The position numbers and the translations under genes were made by a program. Positions 1 to 6,454 of a stretch of DNA of 9,284 nt are shown in pieces. This stretch comes from Burkholderiales bacterium (GTDB lineage Bacteria > Pseudomonadota > Gammaproteobacteria > Burkholderiales > Burkholderiaceae_C). The notes below the pieces were generated by a model, which saw only the letters and a program-made list of their open reading frames with translations, made no database searches and was not told the origin of the DNA. Where the stretch lies: the NCBI GenBank assembly GCA_947474415.1, contig CANJKD010000044.1, positions 1-9,284 on the forward strand, given 5' to 3'. Positions within the stretch are counted from its first letter, which is position 1; each line of letters begins with the position of its first letter.

Positions 1-182
1 CGGGCGCGCTGATGCTCGACTTCCTGACGCATGGCAGCGGCGCCGGCCGGGCCGCGCACGACGCGGTTCTGCAGGCCATCGAGCGCGTGCTGATCGAGGG
101 CCCGCGCACCGCCGACCTGGGCGGCAGCGCTTCCACCACCGAGCTTGGCGAGGCGATCGCGCGTCGCGTCGGCAGCGGCTGA
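1..182 (+). CDS. Isocitrate/isopropylmalate (tartrate-type) dehydrogenase, C-terminal fragment
   Basis: The reading frame beginning at base 3 runs open to a TGA at 180-182 and gives the last 59 residues of a protein whose start lies outside the window. The segment GPRTADLGGSASTTELGEAI matches the C-terminal signature of the isocitrate/isopropylmalate dehydrogenase superfamily (RTxDLGGxASTxExGxAI), and the preceding ALMLDFL with an amphipathic helix also fits. Members are NAD(P)-dependent decarboxylating dehydrogenases of the cytoplasm, acting on isocitrate, 3-isopropylmalate, tartrate/D-malate or homoisocitrate. The GPRTADLGG form (rather than the LeuB form) leans towards a tartrate/D-malate dehydrogenase-like or generic family member, but the substrate-determining residues are upstream and cannot be seen. 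It lies 55 bases before corC on the same strand, and I see no functional link to the envelope genes downstream. Confidence 0.8.
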   Translation, partial: GALMLDFLTHGSGAGRAAHDAVLQAIERVLIEGPRTADLGGSASTTELGEAIARRVGSG

Positions 183-237
183 GTGCCGCGCGGCTTCGGG
201 TAAGCTCCCGGCAACTGAACTTTCCGCCCGCCGCGCG

Positions 238-1134
238 ATGTCCGAACCTCATTCCGTTCGCCCCCCACGCGGGGGCGAACGGCACAACGCGCCACCGGTT
301 GATCGCCGCACGCTGTTCCAGCGGCTGGTGGAGCTGATCGCCCCGGGCCCCGATTCTCGCGATGAGTTGATCGAATCGCTGGCCGAGGCGGAACACAAGG
401 ACCTGATCTCGCCCGAGTCGCGCATGATGCTCGAAGGCGTGATCCACATGGCCGACATGACGGCCGGCGACGTGATGGTCGCCACCCGGCGCATGGACCT
501 GCTCGACATCGATTCGCCCTACGACGACCTGTTGCACCTCGTGATCGACACCGGCCATTCGCGCTTCCCGGTCTACGAGGGCCAGCGCGACAACGTGATC
601 GGCATCCTGATGACGAAAGACCTGCTCAAGCTGCAGCGCTCGCCCGACCTGAACCTGCGCACGCTGCTGCGCCCGGCGGTGTTCGTGCCCGAGTCGAAAG
701 GCCTGAACGAGTTGCTGCAAGACTTCCGCGCGAACCGCAACCACCTGGCGATCGTGATCGACGAGTTCGGCACCACGGCCGGGTTGATCACGATCGAAGA
801 TGTGCTCGAAGAAATCGTCGGCGAGATCGAAGACGAGTTCGACGACAAGGACGGCGAGTCGGGCATCTACACACTGGCCGATGGCAGCCAGCGCGTGGCC
901 GGGGATGTGGAGATCCAGGCCGTCAACGGCGCCTTCGGCACGTCGCTACCGACCGATGTGTTCGACACCATTGGCGGCCTGGTGGCGCACGAACTGGGCC
1001 GCGTGCCGAGGCGCGGCGAGGCGGTCGAGATCAGTGAGCTGGTGTTCACCGTGATGCTGACCCGGGGCGGTGCGGTGCGCTGGTTCAAGGTGACACGCGC
1101 GTCGTCTGTGGCGGGCGCTGCGGACGGCGCTTGA
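238..1134 (+). CDS. corC: CorC/HlyC family CBS-domain protein (magnesium/cobalt efflux-associated, YbeX type)
   Basis: A 298-aa protein starting at ATG 238 (MSEPHSV...), close to the roughly 290 aa of E. coli CorC/YbeX. It is soluble, with no membrane segments. It has a variable N-terminus (about 1-45), a DELIESL segment and MMLEGVIHMAD helix, then a CBS pair: the first from about residue 78 (DVMVATRRMDLLDI, HSRFPVY, GILMTKDLL) and the second around 140-195 including HLAIVIDEFGTTAGLITIED. After the acidic linker EEIVGEIEDEFDD comes a CorC_HlyC C-terminal domain (about 210-290, DTIGGLV, GRVPRRGE). The CBS pair binds adenine nucleotides in this family. CorC is genetically tied to Mg/Co efflux, and YbeX also to ribosome/Mg homeostasis in E. 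coli. Start choice: no Shine-Dalgarno sequence precedes ATG 238, but no usable start exists downstream before the conserved region, and a TTG at 145 would overlap the previous gene. Codons 6-15 carry a large palindrome (separate entry). Its stop overlaps the lnt start, as expected of an operon. Confidence 0.95.
   Translation: MSEPHSVRPPRGGERHNAPPVDRRTLFQRLVELIAPGPDSRDELIESLAEAEHKDLISPESRMMLEGVIHMADMTAGDVMVATRRMDLLDIDSPYDDLLHLVIDTGHSRFPVYEGQRDNVIGILMTKDLLKLQRSPDLNLRTLLRPAVFVPESKGLNELLQDFRANRNHLAIVIDEFGTTAGLITIEDVLEEIVGEIEDEFDDKDGESGIYTLADGSQRVAGDVEIQAVNGAFGTSLPTDVFDTIGGLVAHELGRVPRRGEAVEISELVFTVMLTRGGAVRWFKVTRASSVAGAADGA
254..282. repeat. Perfect inverted repeat (12-bp arms, 5-nt loop) inside the corC 5' coding region
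   Basis: The left arm CCGTTCGCCCCC (254-265) is the exact reverse complement of GGGGGCGAACGG (271-282), separated by the loop CACGC. All 12 pairs are Watson-Crick and 9 are G:C, so a very stable RNA or DNA hairpin is expected. It encodes residues 6-15 of CorC (around VRPPRGGER), within the non-conserved N-terminal tail. Because it is palindromic, the opposite strand also reads PPRGG. There is no T-tract on either side, so it is not a normal intrinsic terminator. It resembles the GC-rich palindromic repeats (REP-like) dispersed in Burkholderiales genomes; I infer, but cannot show from one copy, that it is such an element inserted in frame. A hairpin starting 16 bases after the start codon could also reduce ribosome loading on corC. 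Confidence 0.85.
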
Positions 1135-2711
1135 ACTGGCCCCGGACGCTGAGTCAGGGCGCCGGGCCGCGCTTTGGGCTCGAACCCCCTCCAGGCTTCG
1201 CGCTCGAAGCCCTGGCCGCTGCCGCGCTCGGCGCCTTGCACAGCCTGCCCTTCGTCTACACGCAGGCGTGGCCCTTGCAGATGGCCATCGTCGCCTGGCT
1301 GGCGTGGCGTGCGGCTGCGGCGTCGCCTCGGCGTGCGGCCGGGCTGGGGCTGGTGTTCGGCACCGCCTGGCTGGCGGCCGGCACCTGGTGGCTGTACATC
1401 AGCCTGCACCGCTACGGCGGCCTGCCGGCTGCGCTGGCAGTGGCGGCGATTACGTTGTTGAGCGCCTTCATGTCGCTCTACCTCGCGCTGGCGCTTGCCG
1501 CGTTCGCGCGCTGGCGCACGGGTTGCGGCTGGCGCGATGCCTTGCTGTTCGCAGCGCTGTGGCTGCTCACCGAACTGGCGCGCGGCGTGATCTTCACCGG
1601 CTTCCCGTGGCTGGCCAGCGGCTATGCCCACATCGACGGCCCGCTCGCGGCACTGGCGCCGTGGATCGGCGTCTACGGCATCGGCTTCGTGGCCGCGGGG
1701 CTGGCGGCCTGGCCGGTGCTGAACCGCAGTCGCGCGCCAGGCTCGCGGGCGATTCCGTTCATTGCGCTGGCGCTCTTGCTGGCCGCTGCGGCGCTCATCG
1801 GCCCAGGCCAGCTCACCCAGGCCGGCGGCACGCTCAAGGTCACGCTGCTGCAGGGGAATGTGGCGCAGGACGAGAAGTTCGCGCTCGCGCAGATGCCGCA
1901 GGCGCTGGCCTGGACGCGCGCGCAATTGCTGGCTGCGCGCGGTGACCTGGTCGTGGCGCCCGAGACCGTGATTCCGCTGCTGCCGAGCCAGCTCGACCCG
2001 GTGTACTGGCAGTCGCTCGTCGATCACTTCCAGCGCGGCCCACAGGCCGCGTTGATCGGCCTGCCGCTCGGCGATGGGGACGTCGGCTACACGAATTCGG
2101 CGGCTGGCATTTCGGCTGCAACGGTGGCCCTGGCCGGCGGCTTCTACCGCTACGACAAGCACCACCTCGTGCCCTTCGGCGAGTTCATTCCGACCGGCTT
2201 CCACTGGTTCACGCAGCTGATGCGCATTCCGCTCGGCGACTTCAACCGTGGCCCGGTCGGCGCCCCGTCGTTCGCGTTTCGCGGCGAGCGCATCGGCGCC
2301 AACATCTGCTACGAAGATCTGTTCGGCGAAGAACTGGCGAAGCGCTTTGAAGACGTTGCGACAGCGCCGACCATGTTCGCCAACATCAGCAACATCGGCT
2401 GGTTCGGCGACACCATCGCGATTGACCAGCACCTGCAGATTTCGCGCATGCGCACGCTCGAATTCCAGCGGCCGATGCTGCGTGCCACCAACACCGGCGC
2501 CACCGTGGTCATCGACGACACGGCCCGCGTCACAGACAGCCTGCCGCGTTTCACGCAGGGCGTGGTCGACGCCACCGTGCAGGGCCGCACCGGCCTCACA
2601 CCGTTCGCCTGGTGGGCGTCGCGCTTCGGGCTGTGGCCGCTGGCGCTGGCGGCGGCTGCGCTTGTGGCCGGGCCAGCGCTCCGCCGCCGCCGTTTGCCCG
2701 GCCGGCGTTGA
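1131..2711 (+). CDS. lnt: Apolipoprotein N-acyltransferase
   Basis: A 526-aa integral inner-membrane enzyme (E. coli Lnt is 512 aa) that N-acylates the diacylglyceryl-cysteine of lipoproteins, the last step of lipoprotein maturation after Lgt and LspA. Residues about 25-225 hold several hydrophobic segments (e.g. ALEALAAAALGAL, AALAVAAITLLSAFMSLYLALALAAF, FIALALLLAAAALI). A periplasmic nitrilase-like domain follows (about 235-495), then a last membrane segment and an arginine-rich tail (about 497-526). The catalytic triad is visible: Glu278 in VAPETVIP, Lys343 in YRYDKHHLVPFGEFIP, and Cys393 in NICYEDLF. The spacing is nearly that of E267/K335/C387 in E. coli. NISNIGWFGD and the R-x-x-E-F-QRPMLRATNTG motif are also intact. 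The start is TTG at 1131, overlapping the corC stop by 4 bases (TTGA). No ATG is near, so translational coupling to corC is the likely way it is expressed. Confidence 0.97.
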   Translation: MNWPRTLSQGAGPRFGLEPPPGFALEALAAAALGALHSLPFVYTQAWPLQMAIVAWLAWRAAAASPRRAAGLGLVFGTAWLAAGTWWLYISLHRYGGLPAALAVAAITLLSAFMSLYLALALAAFARWRTGCGWRDALLFAALWLLTELARGVIFTGFPWLASGYAHIDGPLAALAPWIGVYGIGFVAAGLAAWPVLNRSRAPGSRAIPFIALALLLAAAALIGPGQLTQAGGTLKVTLLQGNVAQDEKFALAQMPQALAWTRAQLLAARGDLVVAPETVIPLLPSQLDPVYWQSLVDHFQRGPQAALIGLPLGDGDVGYTNSAAGISAATVALAGGFYRYDKHHLVPFGEFIPTGFHWFTQLMRIPLGDFNRGPVGAPSFAFRGERIGANICYEDLFGEELAKRFEDVATAPTMFANISNIGWFGDTIAIDQHLQISRMRTLEFQRPMLRATNTGATVVIDDTARVTDSLPRFTQGVVDATVQGRTGLTPFAWWASRFGLWPLALAAAALVAGPALRRRRLPGRR

Positions 2712-2748
2712 CCCCCTTGCGGCCTGGGCCGGCATGGAGGCCACACCC

Positions 2749-2754
2749 TAGAAT
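2749..2754 (+). promoter_or_regulatory. Candidate -10 element upstream of glyQ
   Basis: TAGAAT (5 of 6 matches to TATAAT) lies in the 112-base gap between lnt and glyQ, the longest gap in the window and a natural place for a promoter of the glyQS genes. A start of transcription near 2761 would leave a leader of about 60 bases before ATG 2824. No hexamer resembling TTGACA is found 15-19 bases upstream; the nearest TTGACC (2708-2713) is 35 bases away, too far. The call therefore rests on the -10 match and position alone. I saw no T-box, attenuator or other riboswitch-like structure in the leader. Confidence 0.3.
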
Positions 2755-2823
2755 CCGCTGCACCCGCGCCTGGGCTCGATGCCCGCCCATGCCCGCTTGA
2801 TGCCCGTTCACTCCCCGACCTTC

Positions 2824-3768
2824 ATGCTCACCTTTCAGCAAATCATCCTCAAGCTGCAAGACTATTGGGCAGCGCAAGGCTGTGCATTGCTGCAGCCCTA
2901 CGACATGGAAGTGGGCGCCGGCACCAGCCACACCGCCACCTTTCTGCGTGCACTCGGGCCCGAGCCCTGGAAGGCCGCTTACGTGCAGCCGAGCCGCCGC
3001 CCGAAGGATGGCCGCTATGGCAACAACCCGAACCGGCTGCAGCATTACTACCAATATCAGGTGGTGCTGAAGCCCGCGCCAAGCAACATCCTCGAGCTCT
3101 ACCTGGGCTCGCTCGAAGTGCTGGGCTTCGACCTGAAGGCGAACGACATCCGCTTCGTCGAGGACGACTGGGAGAACCCGACGCTGGGCGCCTGGGGCCT
3201 GGGCTGGGAGGTCTGGCTGAACGGCATGGAAGTCACGCAGTTCACCTACTTCCAGCAGGTCGGCGGCATCGACTGCAAGCCCATCACCGGCGAGATCACC
3301 TATGGCTTGGAGCGCCTGGCGATGTACCTGCAAGGCGTCGACAACGTCTACGACCTGACCTGGACCGAAGGGCCCGGAGGCAAGCTCAGCTATGGCGATG
3401 TCTATCACCAGAACGAGGTCGAGCAGAGCACCTACAACTTCGAGCACAGCGACGCCGAGTTCCTGTTCACGGCCTTCGCGGCGCACGAGAAGCAGTCGAA
3501 GCATTTGATGGATGCGAAGCTCGCGCTGCCCGCGTATGAACAGTTGCTGAAGGCCGGCCACAGCTTCAACCTGCTCGATGCGCGCGGCGCCATCAGCGTG
3601 ACCGAACGCGCCGCGTACATCGGGCGCATCCGCAACCTCGCACGTGCGGTGGCGCAGAGCTACCTCGAGAGCCGCGCGCGCTTGAGCTTCCCGATGGCGC
3701 CGAAGGCCTGGGCCGATGAGGCGCTGGCGCAGCTTGCGCGCCAGCAAGAAAAGAAAAAGGCTGCGTGA
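2824..3768 (+). CDS. glyQ: Glycyl-tRNA synthetase alpha subunit
   Basis: A 314-aa catalytic chain of the bacterial alpha2-beta2 glycyl-tRNA synthetase, which activates glycine with ATP and charges tRNA-Gly in the cytoplasm. It follows E. coli GlyQ (303 aa) almost residue by residue: [26 protein letters not shown] near residues 10-35, then [14 protein letters not shown] with [14 protein letters not shown], then [56 protein letters not shown] and [13 protein letters not shown]. All catalytic-core blocks of this class II synthetase are present. It ends with a lysine-rich tail (RQQEKKKAA) that the E. coli protein lacks. Start: MLTFQQII at ATG 2824 is the usual family start. In-frame ATGs at 2779 and 2800 would add 15 or 8 unconserved residues and also lack a clear ribosome site, so they cannot be fully excluded. 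It overlaps glyS by one base. Confidence 0.97.
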   Translation: MLTFQQIILKLQDYWAAQGCALLQPYDMEVGAGTSHTATFLRALGPEPWKAAYVQPSRRPKDGRYGNNPNRLQHYYQYQVVLKPAPSNILELYLGSLEVLGFDLKANDIRFVEDDWENPTLGAWGLGWEVWLNGMEVTQFTYFQQVGGIDCKPITGEITYGLERLAMYLQGVDNVYDLTWTEGPGGKLSYGDVYHQNEVEQSTYNFEHSDAEFLFTAFAAHEKQSKHLMDAKLALPAYEQLLKAGHSFNLLDARGAISVTERAAYIGRIRNLARAVAQSYLESRARLSFPMAPKAWADEALAQLARQQEKKKAA

Positions 3769-5903
3769 TGACGATGCAGGCCATGAACATGCAGAGCGCT
3801 GTGAACACGAAAAACCTGCTCGTCGAATTGTTCGTCGAAGAGCTGCCGCCGAAGGCCTTGAAGAATCTCGGCGAGGCTTTCGCCAACGGCCTGGCCGACA
3901 GCCTGAAGGCGCAAGGCCTGGCCGGTGAGCACTCGGCCGTGACGCCGTTCGCGTCGCCACGCCGGCTCGCCGCGCACATCAGCGCCGTGGGGAGTCAAGC
4001 GGCCGACAAGTCGGTGTCGCAGAAGCTGATGCCCGTTAGCGTCGGCATCAATGCTGACGGCGAAGCCACGCCCGCGTTGTTGAAGAAGCTTGCTGCGCTC
4101 GGCGCCGATGCGTCGGCTGTGCCACACCTGAAGCGGCAGATCGACGGCAAGGCCGAGGCGCTGTATTTCGACAGCGTTGTGACGGGCGCGACGCTGGCCG
4201 AAGGCCTGCAGAAGGCGCTCGACAAGGCCCTGGCCGACCTGCCGATTCCGAAGGTGATGCAGTACCAGTTGGCCGACGGCTGGACCAGCGTCAATTTCGT
4301 GCGCCCTGCCCATGGGCTCGTGGCCTTGCACGGCGCCGACGTGGTGCCGGTGCACGCGCTCGGCCTCGAATCAAGGCGCGCGACCCACGGCCACCGCTTC
4401 GAAGCGGCCATGAATCCGGTGCTGTTGCAGCATGCCGACCACTACGCCGCGCAGCTGGAAACGCAAGGCTCGGTGATCGCCAGCTTCGCGAAGCGCCACG
4501 CCAAAATCGCGCGCCAGTTGCAAGCTGTAGCAGCGGCCGAAGGCTTGACGCCGGTCGAAGACGTGGCCTTGCTCGACGAGGTGTGCGCGCTGGTCGAGCG
4601 CCCGAACGTGCTGCTGTGCCGCTTCGAGGAAGAGTTTCTGGCGGTGCCGCCGGAATGCCTGATCCTGACGATGAAGGCGAACCAGAAGTACTTCCCGCTG
4701 CTCGACGCGGCGGGCAGGTTGACGAACAAGTTCCTGGTCGTCAGCAACATCACGCCGGCCGACGCCAGCCGCGTGGTCGAAGGCAACGAACGCGTCGTGC
4801 GGCCACGCCTGGCGGATGCGAAGTTCTTCTTCGATCAAGACCGCAAGAAGACGCTGGCCTCGCGCGTGGCGGGGCTGGACAAGGTGGTGTATCACGGCAA
4901 GCTCGGCACGCAGGGCGAGCGTGCGCTGCGCGTGCGCGCCATTGCCAGCAGCCTCGCCGAGCAAGCGTTCGCGTACGAGATGCTTGCGAGCGACGTTGAT
5001 CGTGCCGCCATGCTGGCGAAGACCGATCTGCTCACCGACATGGTCGGCGAGTTCCCGGAACTTCAAGGCGTGATGGGCGCCTGCTACGCGCGCCACGATG
5101 GCGAGAGCGAAGCCGTGGCCCAGGCCATCGAAGACCACTACAAGCCGCGCTTCGCCGGTGACGAATTGCCGCGCTGCGAAGTGGGCTTGATCGTCGCACT
5201 GGCCGACAAGCTGGAAACCCTCGTCGGGCTGTTCGGCATCGGCCAATTGCCCACCGGCGACAAAGACCCGTTCGCGCTGCGCCGCCACGCGCTCGGTGTC
5301 ATCCGCATGCTGACCGAGCGGCGTGTCGCCATCGATCTCGGACCGCTGATCGCACTGTCGGTGTCCGCCTTCGGCCCGGCCATCAAGGACCCGGGCGCAC
5401 CGCTCACCGACTTCATCTTCGAGCGCCTCGCCGGCAGCCTGCGCGAGCAGGGCTACAGCGCGCAGGAGGTCGATGCGGTGCTGTCGTTGCGCCCCGCGCG
5501 GCTGGCCGATGTGGGGGCGCGGCTGGCGGCCGTGCGCGCGTTTGCCGCAATGCCCGAGGCGGCTTCGCTGGCGGCGGCCAACAAGCGGATCGGCAATATT
5601 CTGAAGAAATCTGATGCGCCGGACGGCGTGTTCTCGGCCGGCGCGCTGGTCGAACCAGCCGAGAAGGACCTGTATTCAGCGATGGACCGGGTCGGTGCCA
5701 TGGCGAGAGGGCACTTCGAGCGTGGCGACTACGAGCGCGCGCTCAGCGAACTGGCCGCGCTTCGCTCGGCAGTCGACGGCTTCTTCGACACGGTGATGGT
5801 GAATGCCGAAGACTTGGCGCTGCGCAACAACCGCTTGTGGTTGCTCAGGAATTTGCACACCGACATGAACCGTGTCGCCGATCTGTCGAAGTTGGCGGCC
5901 TGA
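3768..5903 (+). CDS. glyS: Glycyl-tRNA synthetase beta subunit
   Basis: A 711-aa tRNA-binding chain that pairs with GlyQ (E. coli GlyS is 689 aa). The N-terminal block LLVELFVEELPPKAL begins about 15 residues in. Then come the FASPRRLAAHI block, PIPKVMQYQLADGWTSVNFVRPAHGLV, RATHGHRF, EEFLAVPPECLILTMKANQKYFPL, VVRPRLADAKFFFDQDRKK (about 344-360), and the HD-like central domain with GVMGACYARHDGE (His443, Asp444). IGQLPTGDKDPFALRR and a C-terminal DALR-like anticodon-binding region (about 590-700) follow. ATG 3768 is chosen because AAAAAGG (3754-3760) sits 7 bases upstream and it overlaps the glyQ stop (TGATG). In-frame ATGs at 3774, 3783 and 3789 are alternatives, and the first 10-12 residues are not conserved. 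No frameshift or missing block was seen. Confidence 0.97.
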   Translation: MTMQAMNMQSAVNTKNLLVELFVEELPPKALKNLGEAFANGLADSLKAQGLAGEHSAVTPFASPRRLAAHISAVGSQAADKSVSQKLMPVSVGINADGEATPALLKKLAALGADASAVPHLKRQIDGKAEALYFDSVVTGATLAEGLQKALDKALADLPIPKVMQYQLADGWTSVNFVRPAHGLVALHGADVVPVHALGLESRRATHGHRFEAAMNPVLLQHADHYAAQLETQGSVIASFAKRHAKIARQLQAVAAAEGLTPVEDVALLDEVCALVERPNVLLCRFEEEFLAVPPECLILTMKANQKYFPLLDAAGRLTNKFLVVSNITPADASRVVEGNERVVRPRLADAKFFFDQDRKKTLASRVAGLDKVVYHGKLGTQGERALRVRAIASSLAEQAFAYEMLASDVDRAAMLAKTDLLTDMVGEFPELQGVMGACYARHDGESEAVAQAIEDHYKPRFAGDELPRCEVGLIVALADKLETLVGLFGIGQLPTGDKDPFALRRHALGVIRMLTERRVAIDLGPLIALSVSAFGPAIKDPGAPLTDFIFERLAGSLREQGYSAQEVDAVLSLRPARLADVGARLAAVRAFAAMPEAASLAAANKRIGNILKKSDAPDGVFSAGALVEPAEKDLYSAMDRVGAMARGHFERGDYERALSELAALRSAVDGFFDTVMVNAEDLALRNNRLWLLRNLHTDMNRVADLSKLAA

Positions 5904-5921
5904 GCGCCGACGCTGAATAAT
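5892..5921 (+). promoter_or_regulatory. Candidate promoter for a leaderless transcript starting at 5928
   Basis: TTGGCG (5892-5897, 4 of 6 matches to TTGACA) and AATAAT (5916-5921, 5 of 6 to TATAAT) are 18 bases apart, in the last codons of glyS and the short gap after it. Transcription would be expected to start about 7 bases after the -10 element, at or next to the A of ATG 5928. No Shine-Dalgarno sequence lies between the -10 element and that ATG. The two facts together suggest a leaderless message for the small module. This is inference from spacing only. Confidence 0.5.
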
Positions 5922-5927
5922 CGCACC

Positions 5928-6245
5928 ATGAACCGCCAACAGCAGATCGACAAGTTCCTGCTCGCAGCGCACCACTTGGCGCTGTCGCGCTTGGGCGCGG
6001 AGCCGACGCGCATCGAGCCAGTGCGGGCGCAACTGGCGCGCTGGCGCGTGCAATCCGGGCTGACCCGTTCCGACCCGTATTGGGATGAGTGGCAGCGGCT
6101 CCTGGTGGCTGATCTGGCCGAGATCGAGCGTGTGGTTTGCGCCGACGACGAGCACGGCGCCGTGTTGCGAAGCGTCTCGCCGATGTCGACGCTGATCACC
6201 CAGGGCGAGCGTGCAGTTCTTCTTCGCGAAGCCCGCAGCGCATGA
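5928..6245 (+). CDS. Uncharacterised 105-aa protein, likely partner of the adjacent DUF6036-type protein
   Basis: I do not recognise a named domain. The protein is soluble, mostly helical in appearance and free of cysteine pairs, signal peptide or membrane segments. It begins MNRQQQIDKFLLAAHHLALSRL, continues with an arginine-rich stretch and a DPYWDEWQRLL aromatic/acidic patch (about 50-60), and ends in a conserved-looking SVSPMSTLITQGERAVLLREAR tail. From memory, similar small proteins precede DUF6036 nucleotidyltransferase genes in other Burkholderiales and actinobacteria, in an arrangement reminiscent of toxin-antitoxin pairs where the small first gene is the antitoxin. That role is inference. 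The 4-base ATGA overlap (6242-6245) with the next gene supports the pairing. There is no ribosome site before ATG 5928; see the candidate promoter. It separates glyS from gmhB, which are usually adjacent in relatives. Confidence 0.75.
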   Translation: MNRQQQIDKFLLAAHHLALSRLGAEPTRIEPVRAQLARWRVQSGLTRSDPYWDEWQRLLVADLAEIERVVCADDEHGAVLRSVSPMSTLITQGERAVLLREARSA

Positions 6246-6454
6246 CCCGCGAGCAACTGGAACATGTGCTTCGCGCTGCGGCAGTGATCGCGAACGAGAA
6301 CTCGATGGTCGTCGTCGGCGGTCAAGCCATTCTGCTGCCCTTCCCCAACGCACCTGCCGCGCTGTTGGTGTCGCGCGAGATTGACCCCGCGCGCGCGCCG
6401 ATCGCAAGCGTACTGGCCTGGGCCCGGCGCCGCGCCATCGAAGCTTCCCCATGA
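6242..6454 (+). pseudogene. Shortened DUF6036-family nucleotidyltransferase (probable internal deletion)
   Basis: A 70-aa frame starting at ATG 6242. Its first 46 residues match the N-terminus of DUF6036 nucleotidyltransferase-fold proteins: MTREQLEHVLRAA, then VVVGGQAILLPFPNAPAALLVSREID, where the family usually shows GSQAIL-FPxAPxxLxxSxEVD. Full-length relatives run to roughly 180-200 aa and continue with an acidic VYP..HP block and a long helical half. Here the sequence jumps after Asp46 straight to PARAPIASVLAWARRRAIEASP, which resembles the C-terminal helix of the family. I read this as an in-frame deletion of the middle (inference). The glycine-serine motif is also changed, GG for GS. 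The remaining protein cannot form a complete nucleotidyltransferase active site and is probably inactive, although the frame is intact and overlaps both neighbours by 4 bases (ATGA at 6242 and at 6451). Confidence 0.65.

Noticed and set aside
195..211. Short hairpin CGGG-TAAGCT-CCCG between the dehydrogenase and corC as a terminator
   Set aside because: The stem is only 4 G:C pairs plus one wobble, with no T-tract, so a terminator is not supported. TAAGCT as a -10 element matches only 3 of 6 positions.
145..237. TTG 145 as the start of corC (31 extra residues)
   Set aside because: It would overlap the preceding dehydrogenase gene, uses a weak codon with no ribosome site, and adds residues not seen in the family.
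867..2744. A 625-aa minus-strand open frame opposite lnt
   Set aside because: It is an antisense shadow of a GC-rich gene, with arginine/glutamine/alanine-rich low-complexity sequence and no recognisable domain, while lnt on the plus strand has its full catalytic triad.
2708..2754. TTGACC (2708-2713) paired with TAGAAT (2749-2754) as a full promoter
   Set aside because: The gap is 35 bases, far beyond the 16-19 usable by sigma-70, so only the -10 candidate is kept at low confidence.
2596..3960. Long minus-strand open frame (454 aa) opposite glyQ and the lnt end
   Set aside because: It is antisense to strongly conserved glyQ, has no domain or ribosome site, and shows the composition typical of GC-rich shadow frames.
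4371..5288. Minus-strand open frame (305 aa) opposite glyS
   Set aside because: The plus-strand GlyS motifs are continuous through the region; the antisense frame shows no family features.
6222..6231. CTTCGCGAAG palindrome
   Set aside because: A 10-base palindrome in coding sequence of this composition is expected by chance, and nothing around it suggests an operator.
6137..6241. Extended N-terminus for the DUF6036-like frame
   Set aside because: The family sequence begins exactly at MTREQLEHV (ATG 6242); the upstream part is arginine-rich out-of-frame translation of the 105-aa gene.
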